46,638 bases of DNA from Chlamydiota bacterium (GCA_022614855.1 JAKEHU010000020.1:1-46638), one strand, 5' to 3'; positions 1 to 8,052 are shown, counted from the first letter of the stretch. Notes: a model not told the origin generated them from the letters alone. Made by a program: numbers and translations.

Positions 1-111
1 GCGGAACGCCCCTATAGCGAGCGAGACTTGCGCAAAAGCGCCTATGCTAATATTTCTCAAAAGATTTTGAAGATCAATGGATTAAAAACCGAGTTCGCGT
101 TATATCTATAG
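1..111 (+). CDS. C-terminal end of a protein cut by the window edge
   Basis: Frame 1 is open from the first base to a TAG at 109-111 and encodes 36 residues ending FALYL. The piece is polar and basic (ERPYSERDLRKSAY), with no recognisable motif. The open frame at the edge and the following gap suggest the tail of a longer gene on the plus strand. Neither function nor gene length can be judged, and chance reading through 36 codons cannot be excluded. Confidence 0.4.
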   Translation, partial: AERPYSERDLRKSAYANISQKILKINGLKTEFALYL

Positions 112-140
112 TCGATTAAGAACTATGAAATGAGTTCATT

Positions 141-311
141 ATGTTAGTAGACGAAAGCAGAAAAAAGATAATAAAAACCGCCCAAAGCAATTCCTGGAGA
201 ACAAAGCTTTGGGCAAAAGGAAATAGACTAGAAACCTTTCTTGTAATAATGGGATATATTTTGCTTTTCAGCTATATTTCTAAATTTATATCCGCAATTG
301 GTATTCCATAG
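141..311 (+). CDS. possible 56-residue single-span membrane protein
   Basis: An ATG at 141 opens 56 codons to a TAG at 309-311. The first half is basic and polar. Residues about 32-55 are strongly hydrophobic (ETFLVIMGYILLFSYISKF), so the product would be a small protein with one membrane helix, N-terminus in the cytosol by the positive-inside rule. The start has only a weak Shine-Dalgarno candidate (ATGAG). A stem-loop that may end the facing LysM gene lies inside this frame. I know no family for it. The hydrophobic block is the only support, so this is a tentative call. Confidence 0.3.
   Translation: MLVDESRKKIIKTAQSNSWRTKLWAKGNRLETFLVIMGYILLFSYISKFISAIGIP
170..214 (-). terminator. candidate terminator of the LysM gene
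   Basis: GCCCAAAGC at 180-188 pairs with GCTTTGGGC at 206-214. Read on the minus strand, the 9-bp stem is followed by GG and a run of five T. It lies about 130 bp past the stop of the minus-strand LysM gene. The loop is rather large (17 nt), so efficiency is uncertain. Confidence 0.4.
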
Positions 312-346
312 TTATTTTTTAAAATTGATAAGTTGCAAAAAATCTC

Positions 347-1504
347 CTAAGAAGGGTTTTTAAACACCTCCTGTAATCTTGGAATTTCCAATTTTTTCCC
401 TGGGCGGATGCGTTCTGATTCTAGATGGTTATAATCTATGATGAGTTGGATGGGGACTTTGTATTTCTTGGCGATTTTCCAGAGGCTATCTCCTGACTCT
501 ACAGTGTGAATGATCGATTTGGTGGGTACTTTTATTTCACTGGTTTTTTGTAAGTTTCCAAAGGAAGCGGCGATTTTTTTTAGTACGACATCGGATCTTG
601 GGCTTGCAAGGAGATCTTGGGCAAATCTTGGGGGAAGGTCGGGTTCTAGTAGGGAAATGAGATGGAGGATTTGGGCGTCATCGAGTTTTTTGCAGGTAAA
701 TTCATATTCTTGTTCTAAAAGAAGGTTGGCTGCAATTTTTGAATTTTCAGATAGGTATCTGAGTAGGAATTGTCTTCGTTTTTCTGGAGAAAAATCTGGG
801 TTATTTTTTAGCTCTTCGACCTGGTATGTCAACGTAAGCCAGGTTCCTTCTGCAATGAGGTGAAGGAGGGTTTCTTTTTTTAGGGATGAGCCTGACCGAT
901 TGAAAAGTGTTTGGGCGAAGTGAAACTCTGGGGTAAGGAAAAAAGCTTCGAAGAGACCTTCCTCATTTTGGCGGTCTTGTGACTGGACTTTGTAGAATAG
1001 CCCTTCTGTAGTGAGAGGCCACTTTTCAATTTTGGCGTATTGTACAACGGCAGAATATTGGCAGTCTGTCAGAGCAGGAAAAAGGGCAATTTCGATTTGT
1101 TCTTCTCCTTGGGGATGGGTAAAAAGGAGGCTTCTTTTTTGGATCATCATTCCCCCTAGAGCTCGTTCTAAATTAAAGTAATGAAAAGCTACGAGGCAGG
1201 AAAGGGCAATGTCTCTTTTTGTATATCCCTCTTCGATGTGTTCTTTGTTTGCTAGGCGAAGGAGAAGTTCCTGGAAGCTGAGGCTACTGTACATATTAAA
1301 TACTTGCTGCAGGGTAGTCATCTCTCTATCGGTAAAAATTTCTTGGGGTTTTAATTCTAAAGAAGATGAGCCGACTGTTTCTTTAAAACTAAAGTAGATA
1401 AGTGTAGCGATAAACCCGATGTTTAATGTGATGCTGATGATTAAAAACTGGGTAAGGCTTTTTGCTTTTTTTCTCCAATGATCTACAAAAGATGGTGAAT
1501 GCAT
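347..1504 (-). CDS. membrane-anchored LysM-domain protein
   Basis: The 385-residue product has a short basic N-terminus, then one membrane helix at about residues 17-40 (SLTQFLIISITLNIGFIATL). A long unassigned middle region follows, and a LysM domain sits at the extreme C-terminus at about residues 333-376 (HTVESGDSLWKIAKKYKVP, then NHLESERIRPGKKLEIP). LysM domains bind N-acetylglucosamine-containing glycans, normally peptidoglycan. A periplasmic protein tethered to the inner membrane that contacts the thin chlamydial peptidoglycan is therefore the natural reading. The gene is divergent from pheT with a 61-bp gap. The ATG at 1504 precedes the helix by a suitable distance, though its ribosome site is weak. 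No hydrolase domain is visible, so the exact role is unknown. Confidence 0.8.
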   Translation of the reverse strand: MHSPSFVDHWRKKAKSLTQFLIISITLNIGFIATLIYFSFKETVGSSSLELKPQEIFTDREMTTLQQVFNMYSSLSFQELLLRLANKEHIEEGYTKRDIALSCLVAFHYFNLERALGGMMIQKRSLLFTHPQGEEQIEIALFPALTDCQYSAVVQYAKIEKWPLTTEGLFYKVQSQDRQNEEGLFEAFFLTPEFHFAQTLFNRSGSSLKKETLLHLIAEGTWLTLTYQVEELKNNPDFSPEKRRQFLLRYLSENSKIAANLLLEQEYEFTCKKLDDAQILHLISLLEPDLPPRFAQDLLASPRSDVVLKKIAASFGNLQKTSEIKVPTKSIIHTVESGDSLWKIAKKYKVPIQLIIDYNHLESERIRPGKKLEIPRLQEVFKNPS

Positions 1505-1565
1505 ATTTTCTTTTTTCTGAAAGACAGTTATATTTAAATTACCAATTAGATAATTTTATTACCCT

Positions 1566-3611
1566 ATGAAAATTCCTTTATCTTGGATCAAAGAATATTT
1601 AGATATTTCCTTAGCCCCTCCAGAAATTGCAGAAAAATTGACTTCAGGGGGAATTGAAGTAGAAGGAGTTGAAATTGTAAATGGGGATTCGATCTTTGAA
1701 ATTTCCCTTACGCCAAACTTAGGTCATTGCATGAGCATTGTTGGCATTGCAAGGGAACTTGCTGCGCTGTGCAACCTGAAAATCAGGCGCAAGCAGATGA
1801 AATTTTCAGAAAATAAAAGGGTTAAAATAGAGGATCTTATCGATGTAGATATTGAAGATAGGAAGATGTGTCTTCGATATGCATGCCGATTAGTACAAAA
1901 TGTGAAAATTGGTCCATCCCCCCGTTGGATACAGGATCGATTAGAAGCAGCAGGGGTTCGCTCTATTAACAATATTGTTGATGTTGGCAATTATGTGATG
2001 ATCGAATTTGGCCAGCCTCTGCACATGTTTGACTTTGATCAATTGCGTGAAAAAAAAATCGTTGTGAAGTCAAATTTAAAAGGGGCATTCATTGGTTTGG
2101 ATGAGATCCAAAGGGAAATCTCCGAAGAGATGGTGCTCATTTGCGATGGATCTCATCCCATTGCAATTGCAGGGGTAATTGGAGGAAAGGGTTCAGCTAT
2201 TTCAGATCAGACGAAAAATATTTTGATTGAGTCTGCTTTTTTTACTCCTGAGACGGTGAGAAAAACTAGCAAGAAATTGAATTTGCGCACGGAGAGCAGT
2301 ACTCGATTTGAACGGGGCATTGATTTTCGAGGGGTTTTAGCTGCACTGGACAGAGCTGTCGATCTTTTGCTCCAAGTGGCAAGCGGAGAAGCGAGTTTTG
2401 GAGTAATTGATAAAAAGGTTCAGGAAGTGGCTCCAAAAATTCTCGATTGTCGAATTTCGCATGTCAATGAGCTTCTTGGGACTGATTTTACTCTTCGGGA
2501 GATTGCGCAATTTTTTCAGAGGCTTGAAATTGAAACGGTAAAGGAAAAGGAGGGTCTTTTGCAAGTGGCCATTCCGACTTATCGGCATGATTTAAATAGA
2601 GAAATCGATTTAATCGAAGAAATTGCCCGTCTTTATGGATACCAGCACATTCCTATTTCTACTCCGAAAGTTATCACCTCTACACTTACCCATTCTCCTC
2701 TTTATCTATTTGAAGAGCAGGTCAGAGAAAAACTCCTTTCTCAAGGATTGCAAGAGCTCATCACTTGTAGTTTAATTAGCCCAACTTTGGCTAAATTGAC
2801 ACTTGAGCCAAACCTTGCTGAGTCTAATCAGATACATGTTCTACATCCAAGATCGATTGATCAATCGATCCTCAGGCCTTCTCTACTACCGGGAATTCTC
2901 CAAGTGGTGCAATACAATTTGGACCATGAAAATGAACAGATTGCCGGTTTTGAAGTAGGAAAAATCCATTTTAAAAATGGAGAAGACTTCATCGAACAGT
3001 GGAGTGGTGCGATAGTTTTTTGTGGGAATACTAGACCCTACCATTTTGATCCCAAACCCTCCCCTTTTGACTTTTTTGATTTAAAGGGTTATGTGGAAAC
3101 ATTTCTCATTCAATTGGGATTTCTCAAAGTTGGGTTTGAACTTTCTCACCTCCATAATTTTCATCCCAAACGCCAACTCCGTGTCAAAATAAAGGATCTT
3201 TTTGTTGGAGCTTTGGGGGAAATTCATCCCGCGCACACAAAAGCCTTGGGAATAAATAAAAAAATATACTATGCAGAATTCAATCTAAACGATCTTCTTT
3301 TCTTGAAAAAAGAGAAGTTTACTTTAATGTCACTGCCAAGTTATCCCGCTTCTCAAAGAGATTGGACGGTTACGATAAAAGAGGAAATCCCCTGTGGATT
3401 TATTCTCAATACCACACTCGACTTAAATGCCAAACTTTTAGAAAAAGTAGAACTTTTAGATCTTTACAAAAGTGAGAAAATCGGGAAAGATAGAAAGAAT
3501 GTAACTTTGCGTTTCACTTATCGAGATCGAGCAAAGACTCTTTCTTTTGAAGAAGTGGAAAAAGAACATGCATTTGTTATAAATTCTATCAACGCAAAAA
3601 TTGGAGATTAA
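1566..3611 (+). CDS. pheT: phenylalanyl-tRNA synthetase beta subunit lacking the OB-fold tRNA-binding domain
   Basis: PheT pairs with PheS to charge tRNA-Phe in the cytoplasm. The order of domains is clear: the N-terminal B1 start (MKIPLSWIKEYLDIS), a B3/B4 editing-type region, B5 with RHDLNREIDLIEEIARLYGY, the catalytic-like core, and a C-terminal anticodon-binding FDX-ACB domain (SYPASQRDWTVTIKEEIP to the end). The product has 681 residues against roughly 790 for typical bacterial PheT. The deficit lies in one place. After GGIEVEGVEIV (about residue 39) the sequence runs straight into FEISLTPNLGHCMSIVGIA, which in E. coli comes after an inserted EMAP/OB-fold domain of about 110 residues. 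That domain is absent, as in archaeal and eukaryotic PheT, while the reading frame is intact. pheS is not in the window. The family assignment is secure. Confidence 0.96.
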   Translation: MKIPLSWIKEYLDISLAPPEIAEKLTSGGIEVEGVEIVNGDSIFEISLTPNLGHCMSIVGIARELAALCNLKIRRKQMKFSENKRVKIEDLIDVDIEDRKMCLRYACRLVQNVKIGPSPRWIQDRLEAAGVRSINNIVDVGNYVMIEFGQPLHMFDFDQLREKKIVVKSNLKGAFIGLDEIQREISEEMVLICDGSHPIAIAGVIGGKGSAISDQTKNILIESAFFTPETVRKTSKKLNLRTESSTRFERGIDFRGVLAALDRAVDLLLQVASGEASFGVIDKKVQEVAPKILDCRISHVNELLGTDFTLREIAQFFQRLEIETVKEKEGLLQVAIPTYRHDLNREIDLIEEIARLYGYQHIPISTPKVITSTLTHSPLYLFEEQVREKLLSQGLQELITCSLISPTLAKLTLEPNLAESNQIHVLHPRSIDQSILRPSLLPGILQVVQYNLDHENEQIAGFEVGKIHFKNGEDFIEQWSGAIVFCGNTRPYHFDPKPSPFDFFDLKGYVETFLIQLGFLKVGFELSHLHNFHPKRQLRVKIKDLFVGALGEIHPAHTKALGINKKIYYAEFNLNDLLFLKKEKFTLMSLPSYPASQRDWTVTIKEEIPCGFILNTTLDLNAKLLEKVELLDLYKSEKIGKDRKNVTLRFTYRDRAKTLSFEEVEKEHAFVINSINAKIGD

Positions 3612-3621
3612 GAGGTCAAAC

Positions 3622-4623
3622 ATGAAAATCAGACGTTTATCTATCCCCGTTATTGCATTCAGCTTTATCTTTTCTGGCTGTGGTAATCGCGCTGACGATG
3701 ACGTTGTCGCAGAAAGATTTATTCACAAATATGGATATGCTGTTTCTAAAGAAGAATGGGAATCAAAAACCTATCCCGGCCAGGTAATCACCACATTGAG
3801 AAATGGGGTTACCATTACCGCAACATATGAGAACGGCATATTGCATGGCCCTTGCACACATACTTATTCAAATAGCCAAACAGTGCAAAATTTTTATCTT
3901 TACAATCAAGGGAATCTAGTTAAAGAAATTTCCTATGATCTCAGAGGAATGCCAATGAGGGAAAAAATTCAGCTTTCCCCATCTCGGTATAGTTTGACGA
4001 TGTGGTATTCTGATGGAACTCCTGCAAGTGTTGAGGATTATGCTGGAGAAGAGCTGGTTGAAGGCGAATATTTCACTTTGAATAATGAAACTGAATCTCG
4101 AATAGAAAAAGGATGCGGAATGAGAATGATTAGAGATGAGCTCGGTATTTTGGTCGCAAAAGATACTTTTGAAAATGGGTATATGAGTAAACGAGAGACA
4201 TTTTATCCTGGAGGTACACCAGAGAGTATCAATTTCTATTCTATGAATAAGCTACATGGAGAGAAAAAAATCTTTGCTCCAGGTGGAGAGCCTCTGGCAA
4301 TTGAAGAGTGGACTGATGGTCTTTTGCATGGTAAGGCAGCTTATTTTTCCAATGGTGCGAAACAGATGGAAATTTCCTATCTCTATGGATTGAAAAATGG
4401 TCTAGAAACTCATTATATCGATGGAAAAACTGTTTCTAAGGAAATTTTATGGGAAAATGATAAAAAGCATGGTTCTTCTACTTTTTACATAGATGGACTT
4501 GCCAAAACAGAGTGGTTTTATGCTGGCCAAAGAGTCTCTAAGAAAAAGTTTGATGAGCTTGACGAGCTCGATCAGATGATTTCTAAATTATCTTCTGATC
4601 TAAATCAGGGCATTGCAAGATAA
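3622..4623 (+). CDS. lipoprotein with MORN-type (YwqK-like) repeats
   Basis: The start is placed at the ATG at 3622, not at the upstream in-frame start overlapping pheT, because it has AGAGG just before it and gives a clean lipoprotein signal (MKIRRLSIPVIAFSFIFSGC, Cys 20). The remaining 313 residues carry repeated units of the form GTPxSxxxY..G..HG, for example GGTPESINFYSMNKLHGEKK, GEPLAIEEWTDGLLHGKAAY and GAKQMEISYLYGLKNGLETH. These are the MORN_2 repeats of the YwqK 'antitoxin-like' family. Such repeats form elongated beta sheets and probably serve binding. The gene follows pheT by 10 bp and is probably co-transcribed. The same pheT-hypothetical-ada order occurs in C. trachomatis as I recall it. 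The mature protein is probably membrane-anchored facing the periplasm; its ligand is unknown. Confidence 0.85.
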   Translation: MKIRRLSIPVIAFSFIFSGCGNRADDDVVAERFIHKYGYAVSKEEWESKTYPGQVITTLRNGVTITATYENGILHGPCTHTYSNSQTVQNFYLYNQGNLVKEISYDLRGMPMREKIQLSPSRYSLTMWYSDGTPASVEDYAGEELVEGEYFTLNNETESRIEKGCGMRMIRDELGILVAKDTFENGYMSKRETFYPGGTPESINFYSMNKLHGEKKIFAPGGEPLAIEEWTDGLLHGKAAYFSNGAKQMEISYLYGLKNGLETHYIDGKTVSKEILWENDKKHGSSTFYIDGLAKTEWFYAGQRVSKKKFDELDELDQMISKLSSDLNQGIAR

Positions 4624-4625
4624 AC

Positions 4626-4797
4626 AGACCTCTTGTTTTACCTAAATGAGTTTGGGAAAATAGGATATTTTTATTCAGATTTTTCAAAGTCGATTTTTTG
4701 ACATACTCGAATGATGAGAGTAGGCAGAAAATCGACTTTGAAAAAATGGATAAAAAGATCCGGTTTACCGACTCGGTTAGGTTAAATCAAGGGGTCT
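4626..4797. repeat. long imperfect palindrome between the MORN lipoprotein gene and ogt
   Basis: The whole gap folds back on itself. AGACCTCTTGTTTTACCTAA at the left is mirrored by the complement of TTAGGTTAAATCAAGGGGTCT at the right. Inner arms TTTTCAAAGTCGATTTT and AAAATCGACTTTGAAAA match perfectly around a loop near 4700-4728. The right arm contains AAGGGG, the ribosome binding site of ogt, and ends one base before its ATG. No transposase is present, so it looks like a MITE-like or REP-like element. Confidence 0.8.
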
Positions 4798-4798
4798 A

Positions 4799-5272
4799 AT
4801 GATCGCAAAAACACCTAAAATACGCGTGATAGTGGAGTGTGAGAATCTCTCGATAAAAAGAGTGGTTCTCACCCCTTTTTCATCTTTTGATCTGCTGTTT
4901 CAAGGAAAACTCCCTAAAGAAGATGAGGAGAAAGTTCTCAAATGGCTTCACCATTATTCCAATGGAAAACAAACTCCTATCAATTTCCCCTTAAGTTTAA
5001 ACCATTTAACCCCATTTTCACAGCTGGTGTTAAGGAAATTACAAACTCTTGAATTTGGGAAAAAATTGGCCTATTCTGCACTTGCCAAAGAGGTTGGCAA
5101 ACCAAAATCTGCGAGGCCGATAGGACGCATTTGCCATATTAACCCTTTTCCACTTTTCATTCCTTGCCATCGCATCATTGCAGCAAATGGAAAATTAGGA
5201 GGCTTTGGTTTTGGAGAAAGTTTAAAGAGTGAACTTCTCAGTTTCGAGAGGGCGTTTAAAAAATCCCTCTAA
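4799..5272 (+). CDS. ogt: methylated-DNA--protein-cysteine methyltransferase
   Basis: The 157-residue protein carries the MGMT signature: LVLRKLQTLEFGKKLAYSAL leads into the helix-turn-helix, then KPKSARPIGRICHINPFP and the active-site motif FIPCHRIIAANGKLGGFGFG. The cysteine of PCHR accepts the alkyl group from O6-alkylguanine in a suicide reaction, repairing alkylated DNA. Length and order fit the short Ogt type without the Ada regulatory domain. The usual RAVG motif reads RPIG, a modest change. The ATG at 4799 has AAGGGG five bases upstream. The gene sits alone between two long palindromes: the upstream one supplies its ribosome site and the downstream one overlaps its stop codon. Confidence 0.93.
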   Translation: MIAKTPKIRVIVECENLSIKRVVLTPFSSFDLLFQGKLPKEDEEKVLKWLHHYSNGKQTPINFPLSLNHLTPFSQLVLRKLQTLEFGKKLAYSALAKEVGKPKSARPIGRICHINPFPLFIPCHRIIAANGKLGGFGFGESLKSELLSFERAFKKSL

Positions 5273-5407
5273 AAAGAGATTTTTGGAGCTTTCTGAAATA
5301 ATCGATGCTGATCTCTTCGGCCATATGCAGCTTCGCATATTGTCCTCAGAGAACATCATCAATTCTCCTCAGAAATCTCTCAAAACTCTCTAAGAGGGAA
5401 TTTTTAA
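5256..5407. repeat. long imperfect palindrome overlapping the 3' end of ogt
   Basis: TTAAAAAATCCCTCT at 5256 onward is mirrored by AGAGGGAATTTTTAA ending at about 5407. Further inside, GAGATTTTTGGAGCTTTCTGA pairs imperfectly with TCCTCAGAAATCTCTC, around a short inner hairpin near CCATATGCAGCTTCGCATATTG. The last 17 bases of ogt, including its TAA, are part of the left arm, so the palindrome encodes the final residues KKSL. It may also end transcription of ogt. The sequence differs from the palindrome upstream of ogt. Confidence 0.7.
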
Positions 5408-5453
5408 ACACCCTCTTAGGAAAAATTTTCCTCTTTTTTATAGAAAAATTTTC

Positions 5454-5672
5454 TCAATTTTGAAAATCAAAGAGTTCTGAATCTTTTTTTTCCTCAATGA
5501 TCATTTCTTGAGGCACACTTGTCTGCTCCCCTGCTAAAAATGAATCACTTATGGACGGGTCCTCTTCATCTAAAACAAGCTCGTCGATGTTCATCTCTTC
5601 TCTCGTTTGGTTGTTGCAGCCAAAAAAGAGAATTAAAAGAGGAAAGGACCAAAAAAGAAAATCTTTTCTCAT
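5454..5672 (-). CDS. small acidic lipoprotein
   Basis: The 72-residue frame begins MRKDFLFWSFPLLILFFGCN, a short basic start, a hydrophobic stretch and a lipobox-like end with Cys 19. A short, very acidic tail rich in Glu, Asp and Ser follows (NIDELVLDEEDPSISDSF). This is the design of a small inner- or outer-membrane lipoprotein. GAGG lies just upstream of the ATG, though the spacing is tight. The plus-strand frame over the same bases shows no such design. I do not recognise a family, and the lipobox (FFGC) is not canonical. Confidence 0.55.
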   Translation of the reverse strand: MRKDFLFWSFPLLILFFGCNNQTREEMNIDELVLDEEDPSISDSFLAGEQTSVPQEMIIEEKKDSELFDFQN

Positions 5673-5785
5673 ATCCTCATTTTAAACCATTTATGTTTTT
5701 TTTCAACTCACCCCTGCAATTTATGGAGAGATTGGCACGTATCTCGCATATTAAAGAGTAGTGGATTGAAAAAGAGGAGGGAAAT

Positions 5786-5977
5786 ATGAAAAAGGAAGAA
5801 AAAGAAGAAATGTTGAAAAAAAGAATCTCTGAATTAGAATCGATTAATGATCAGCTACTTGCAGAAATGCAGTATTTAGATAAACTTCTAAAACAAGTGG
5901 GTTTTGAAGAGGGCCTGACTACGCTAAAACTTGCTGCCCAGGAACTTTTAGAACATCAAAAAGATCACGATCTATGA
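5786..5977 (+). CDS. small coiled-coil protein
   Basis: The 63 residues are almost wholly helical and charged, with a heptad-like pattern (KRISELESINDQLLAEMQYL, then LDKLLKQVGFEEGLTTLKLA). A strong ribosome site, AGAGGAGGGAAAT, stands directly before the ATG, which makes this small gene credible. No signal peptide is present, so the product is cytosolic unless exported by type III secretion. Length and composition would suit a chaperone or a dimerising adaptor. No family is recognised, so function is open. Confidence 0.65.
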   Translation: MKKEEKEEMLKKRISELESINDQLLAEMQYLDKLLKQVGFEEGLTTLKLAAQELLEHQKDHDL

Positions 5978-6042
5978 AGAGGTCATCTTCACTTTAAAAA
6001 CCGTTTAATCTACACTACTCTCCTTTAACTTAAGGAGATAGT

Positions 6043-6546
6043 ATGTTTTCGCTACGTCTTTTTTGTCTTTTGGTATTTCCTCTATTCATTTTTTCTCTTG
6101 AGAATTCTTTTTTAGATGAAAAAATCAATACTTTTTTGGCTGATTCAGGATTAAACTGGGTTTTACAAAAAACCGCGGCTGATTCTCGCATTTTCTCAGT
6201 TGAAGATGGACTAATTACAGACTTATTCTTAATAAAAAAACAGATTGGCAAAGATGAGACGGATTTTAATAAATTAATCCAAGAGCGCATTAAAGGAGGT
6301 ACTACTCTTGAGTCCTTTCACGTTCTAATATCTGAAGAAAACTTGGCTATGTTTGAATTCAAATTTCCAAACAAACCCAACCATCAATGGTCAATTTATT
6401 TCTACTTGCCCAACACCAAAGAAATCTACCTGACCGCTTACGGGATGTATGGAACTGCTAATTTAGAGAATGAAGAAAAAAAGAACTATTGGATAGCAGC
6501 CCTAAAAAATCTTTATCTGTCCATTAAAGAAGACAACACACATTAA
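6043..6546 (+). CDS. secreted hypothetical protein, first of a tandem paralogue pair
   Basis: The 167-residue product starts with an evident signal peptide (MFSLRLFCLLVFPLFIFSLE) and then has a mixed alpha/beta sequence. Its marks are FLADSGLNWVLQKT near residue 32 and a C-terminal block WSIYFYLPNTKEIYLTAYG. The next gene has the same layout, so the two arose by duplication. The start has AAGGAG five bases upstream. The protein is predicted periplasmic or outer-membrane directed. I do not recognise the family. The pair is separated by only 20 bp and is likely one transcript. Confidence 0.75.
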   Translation: MFSLRLFCLLVFPLFIFSLENSFLDEKINTFLADSGLNWVLQKTAADSRIFSVEDGLITDLFLIKKQIGKDETDFNKLIQERIKGGTTLESFHVLISEENLAMFEFKFPNKPNHQWSIYFYLPNTKEIYLTAYGMYGTANLENEEKKNYWIAALKNLYLSIKEDNTH

Positions 6547-6566
6547 ACTTTAACAAAGGAAAAAAT

Positions 6567-7040
6567 ATGTTCTTTCTACGTCTTTTTTGTTTTTTAGCAT
6601 TTCCTCTATTCATTTTTTCTCTCGAGAATTCCTTAGATGAAAAAATTAACAAATTTTTAGTTGATTCGGGATTAAACTGGACCTCTCAAAAAACGGATTA
6701 CTCTTTCTATGTGCAAGAAAATGGAAAGACTCCCTCAGACTTTTTCATTCTGAAAAGAAAAATTGCTGAAGATAATGAATTCAACCGAATAATAGAACGT
6801 TCTGGAAAAGGAGATTTTCAGATTCTCCAATCTGAAGAGAATTTAATAATGGTGGAAATTAATCAGAATTCAAAGGAAGGACCAAGTCGTTGCTGGGCGA
6901 TCTATTTTTACCTGCCACAGACAAAAGAAATCTATATGATATCCTATGGGACCAGTAATCTAAACGATCTAGAACAAAAAAAGAATTTTTATCCGAACGC
7001 GCTAAGAATGCTTTACTTGGATATTAAAGAAGGTAGCTAA
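6567..7040 (+). CDS. secreted hypothetical protein, second of a tandem paralogue pair
   Basis: The 157-residue protein repeats the layout of its upstream neighbour: signal peptide MFFLRLFCFLAFPLFIFSLE, then LDEKINKFLVDSGLNWTSQK and the terminal block WAIYFYLPQTKEIYMISYG. The first 60 or so bases of both genes are nearly identical, while the middle of the proteins has diverged strongly. The start has AAAGGAAAA upstream. The stop codon overlaps the end of the convergent trhO gene by four bases. Function is unknown. Pairs of short exported paralogues in intracellular bacteria are often surface or host-contact proteins, but nothing here proves that. Confidence 0.75.
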   Translation: MFFLRLFCFLAFPLFIFSLENSLDEKINKFLVDSGLNWTSQKTDYSFYVQENGKTPSDFFILKRKIAEDNEFNRIIERSGKGDFQILQSEENLIMVEINQNSKEGPSRCWAIYFYLPQTKEIYMISYGTSNLNDLEQKKNFYPNALRMLYLDIKEGS

Positions 7041-7990
7041 TTCTTCTCAAAATAGCGGTACCATTTGCGAAAGGGCTTAGGTCGATCTGTTTTTTCATGG
7101 GGCCTAAGCTTATTGCTATTTTGGCAAGAGGGCTGGCAACAGCCTAAGGTTTTTTCAGCGCAATCAGTGCAAGAAAGAAAGAGTTCATTGCAATCCATAT
7201 TTGCGCAGTTGTAGTAGGTTTCTGATGGTTTTCCACAGTGGATGCAGTTTGAAATGATTTTTTCATTTCCCTTTTCGCTCAATGAGATCGCTAATCGATC
7301 ATCGAAGACAAAGAGCTTTCCTAGCCAATGATCCTCGCCGATTCTCTGTCCATAATTGACCACTCCTCCCTCTAGCTGGTAGACTTTTTTAAATCCTTTT
7401 TGTTTCAAGAGAGCTGAATAGAGTTCGCAGCGAATTCCCCCAGTGCAATACATCAGAATTGTTTGCTTTTCTGGATCGCAATCTTCCTTAAGGGAGTCTG
7501 CAAATTGAGGAAACTGGCGAAAGGTTTCCAATTTAGGAAGATAGGCTCCTTTAAAATGGCCAATTTTCCATTCATATTCATTGCGTACGTCAATGAGAAG
7601 AATCCCCTCATCTTTTTCCTCTAATATTTTTTTCCAATCTTCAGGAGAGAGATATTCTCCTCTTTGGCTCAAATCCAGCTTCATATCTAGAGCGACTAGT
7701 TGATCGCGAACTTTGACTGTTTTCTTTGGGAAGGCATGTTCATGGTAAGAATCAATTTTAAATTTAACATCTTTAAATATGGGGTTGCTTGTAAGCCAAG
7801 AAGTGTATTTCTCTACTTCTGTTTTGTGAATGCTCATTTGTCCATTGATCCCATAGCTAGAAATGTAGATTCTCGAACGAACATCTAATGATTCAAAAAA
7901 AAGCTGATGTTTTTTTACCTCTTCCATTGGGGAATCTATGGAGATTAGATGGTAAAAGGAAAGAATGAAATAATTCTTTTGATCATCCAT
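7037..7990 (-). CDS. trhO: tRNA uridine(34) hydroxylase, rhodanese family
   Basis: The 317-residue protein is the YceA/UPF0176 type. It has an N-terminal ferredoxin-like part (about 1-95), a rhodanese domain (about 110-215) with DVRNEYEWKIGHFKGAYLP and the catalytic loop MYCTGGIRCELYSALL, and a C-terminal cysteine-rich tail (CIHCGKPSETYYNCANMDC, then CTDCAEKTLGCCQPSC) that should bind zinc. Family members hydroxylate U34 of certain tRNAs. The first cysteine of CTGGIRC is the expected active-site residue and is present. The gene is divergent from rpsD, the same trhO-rpsD adjacency I recall in C. trachomatis. The ribosome site before 7990 is weak. Confidence 0.92.
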   Translation of the reverse strand: MDDQKNYFILSFYHLISIDSPMEEVKKHQLFFESLDVRSRIYISSYGINGQMSIHKTEVEKYTSWLTSNPIFKDVKFKIDSYHEHAFPKKTVKVRDQLVALDMKLDLSQRGEYLSPEDWKKILEEKDEGILLIDVRNEYEWKIGHFKGAYLPKLETFRQFPQFADSLKEDCDPEKQTILMYCTGGIRCELYSALLKQKGFKKVYQLEGGVVNYGQRIGEDHWLGKLFVFDDRLAISLSEKGNEKIISNCIHCGKPSETYYNCANMDCNELFLSCTDCAEKTLGCCQPSCQNSNKLRPHEKTDRPKPFRKWYRYFEKN

Positions 7991-8052
7991 AAAATGATGA
8001 AATCATAGCAACTTCCTTGTTTAAAAATAAAGGGATGGCTACTATTATATCT

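Noticed and set aside
4626-4797. Palindrome before ogt considered as a riboswitch or adaptive-response operator
   Set aside because: Symmetry extends over the full length, as in mobile palindromes, and no known riboswitch core or Ada box is recognisable.
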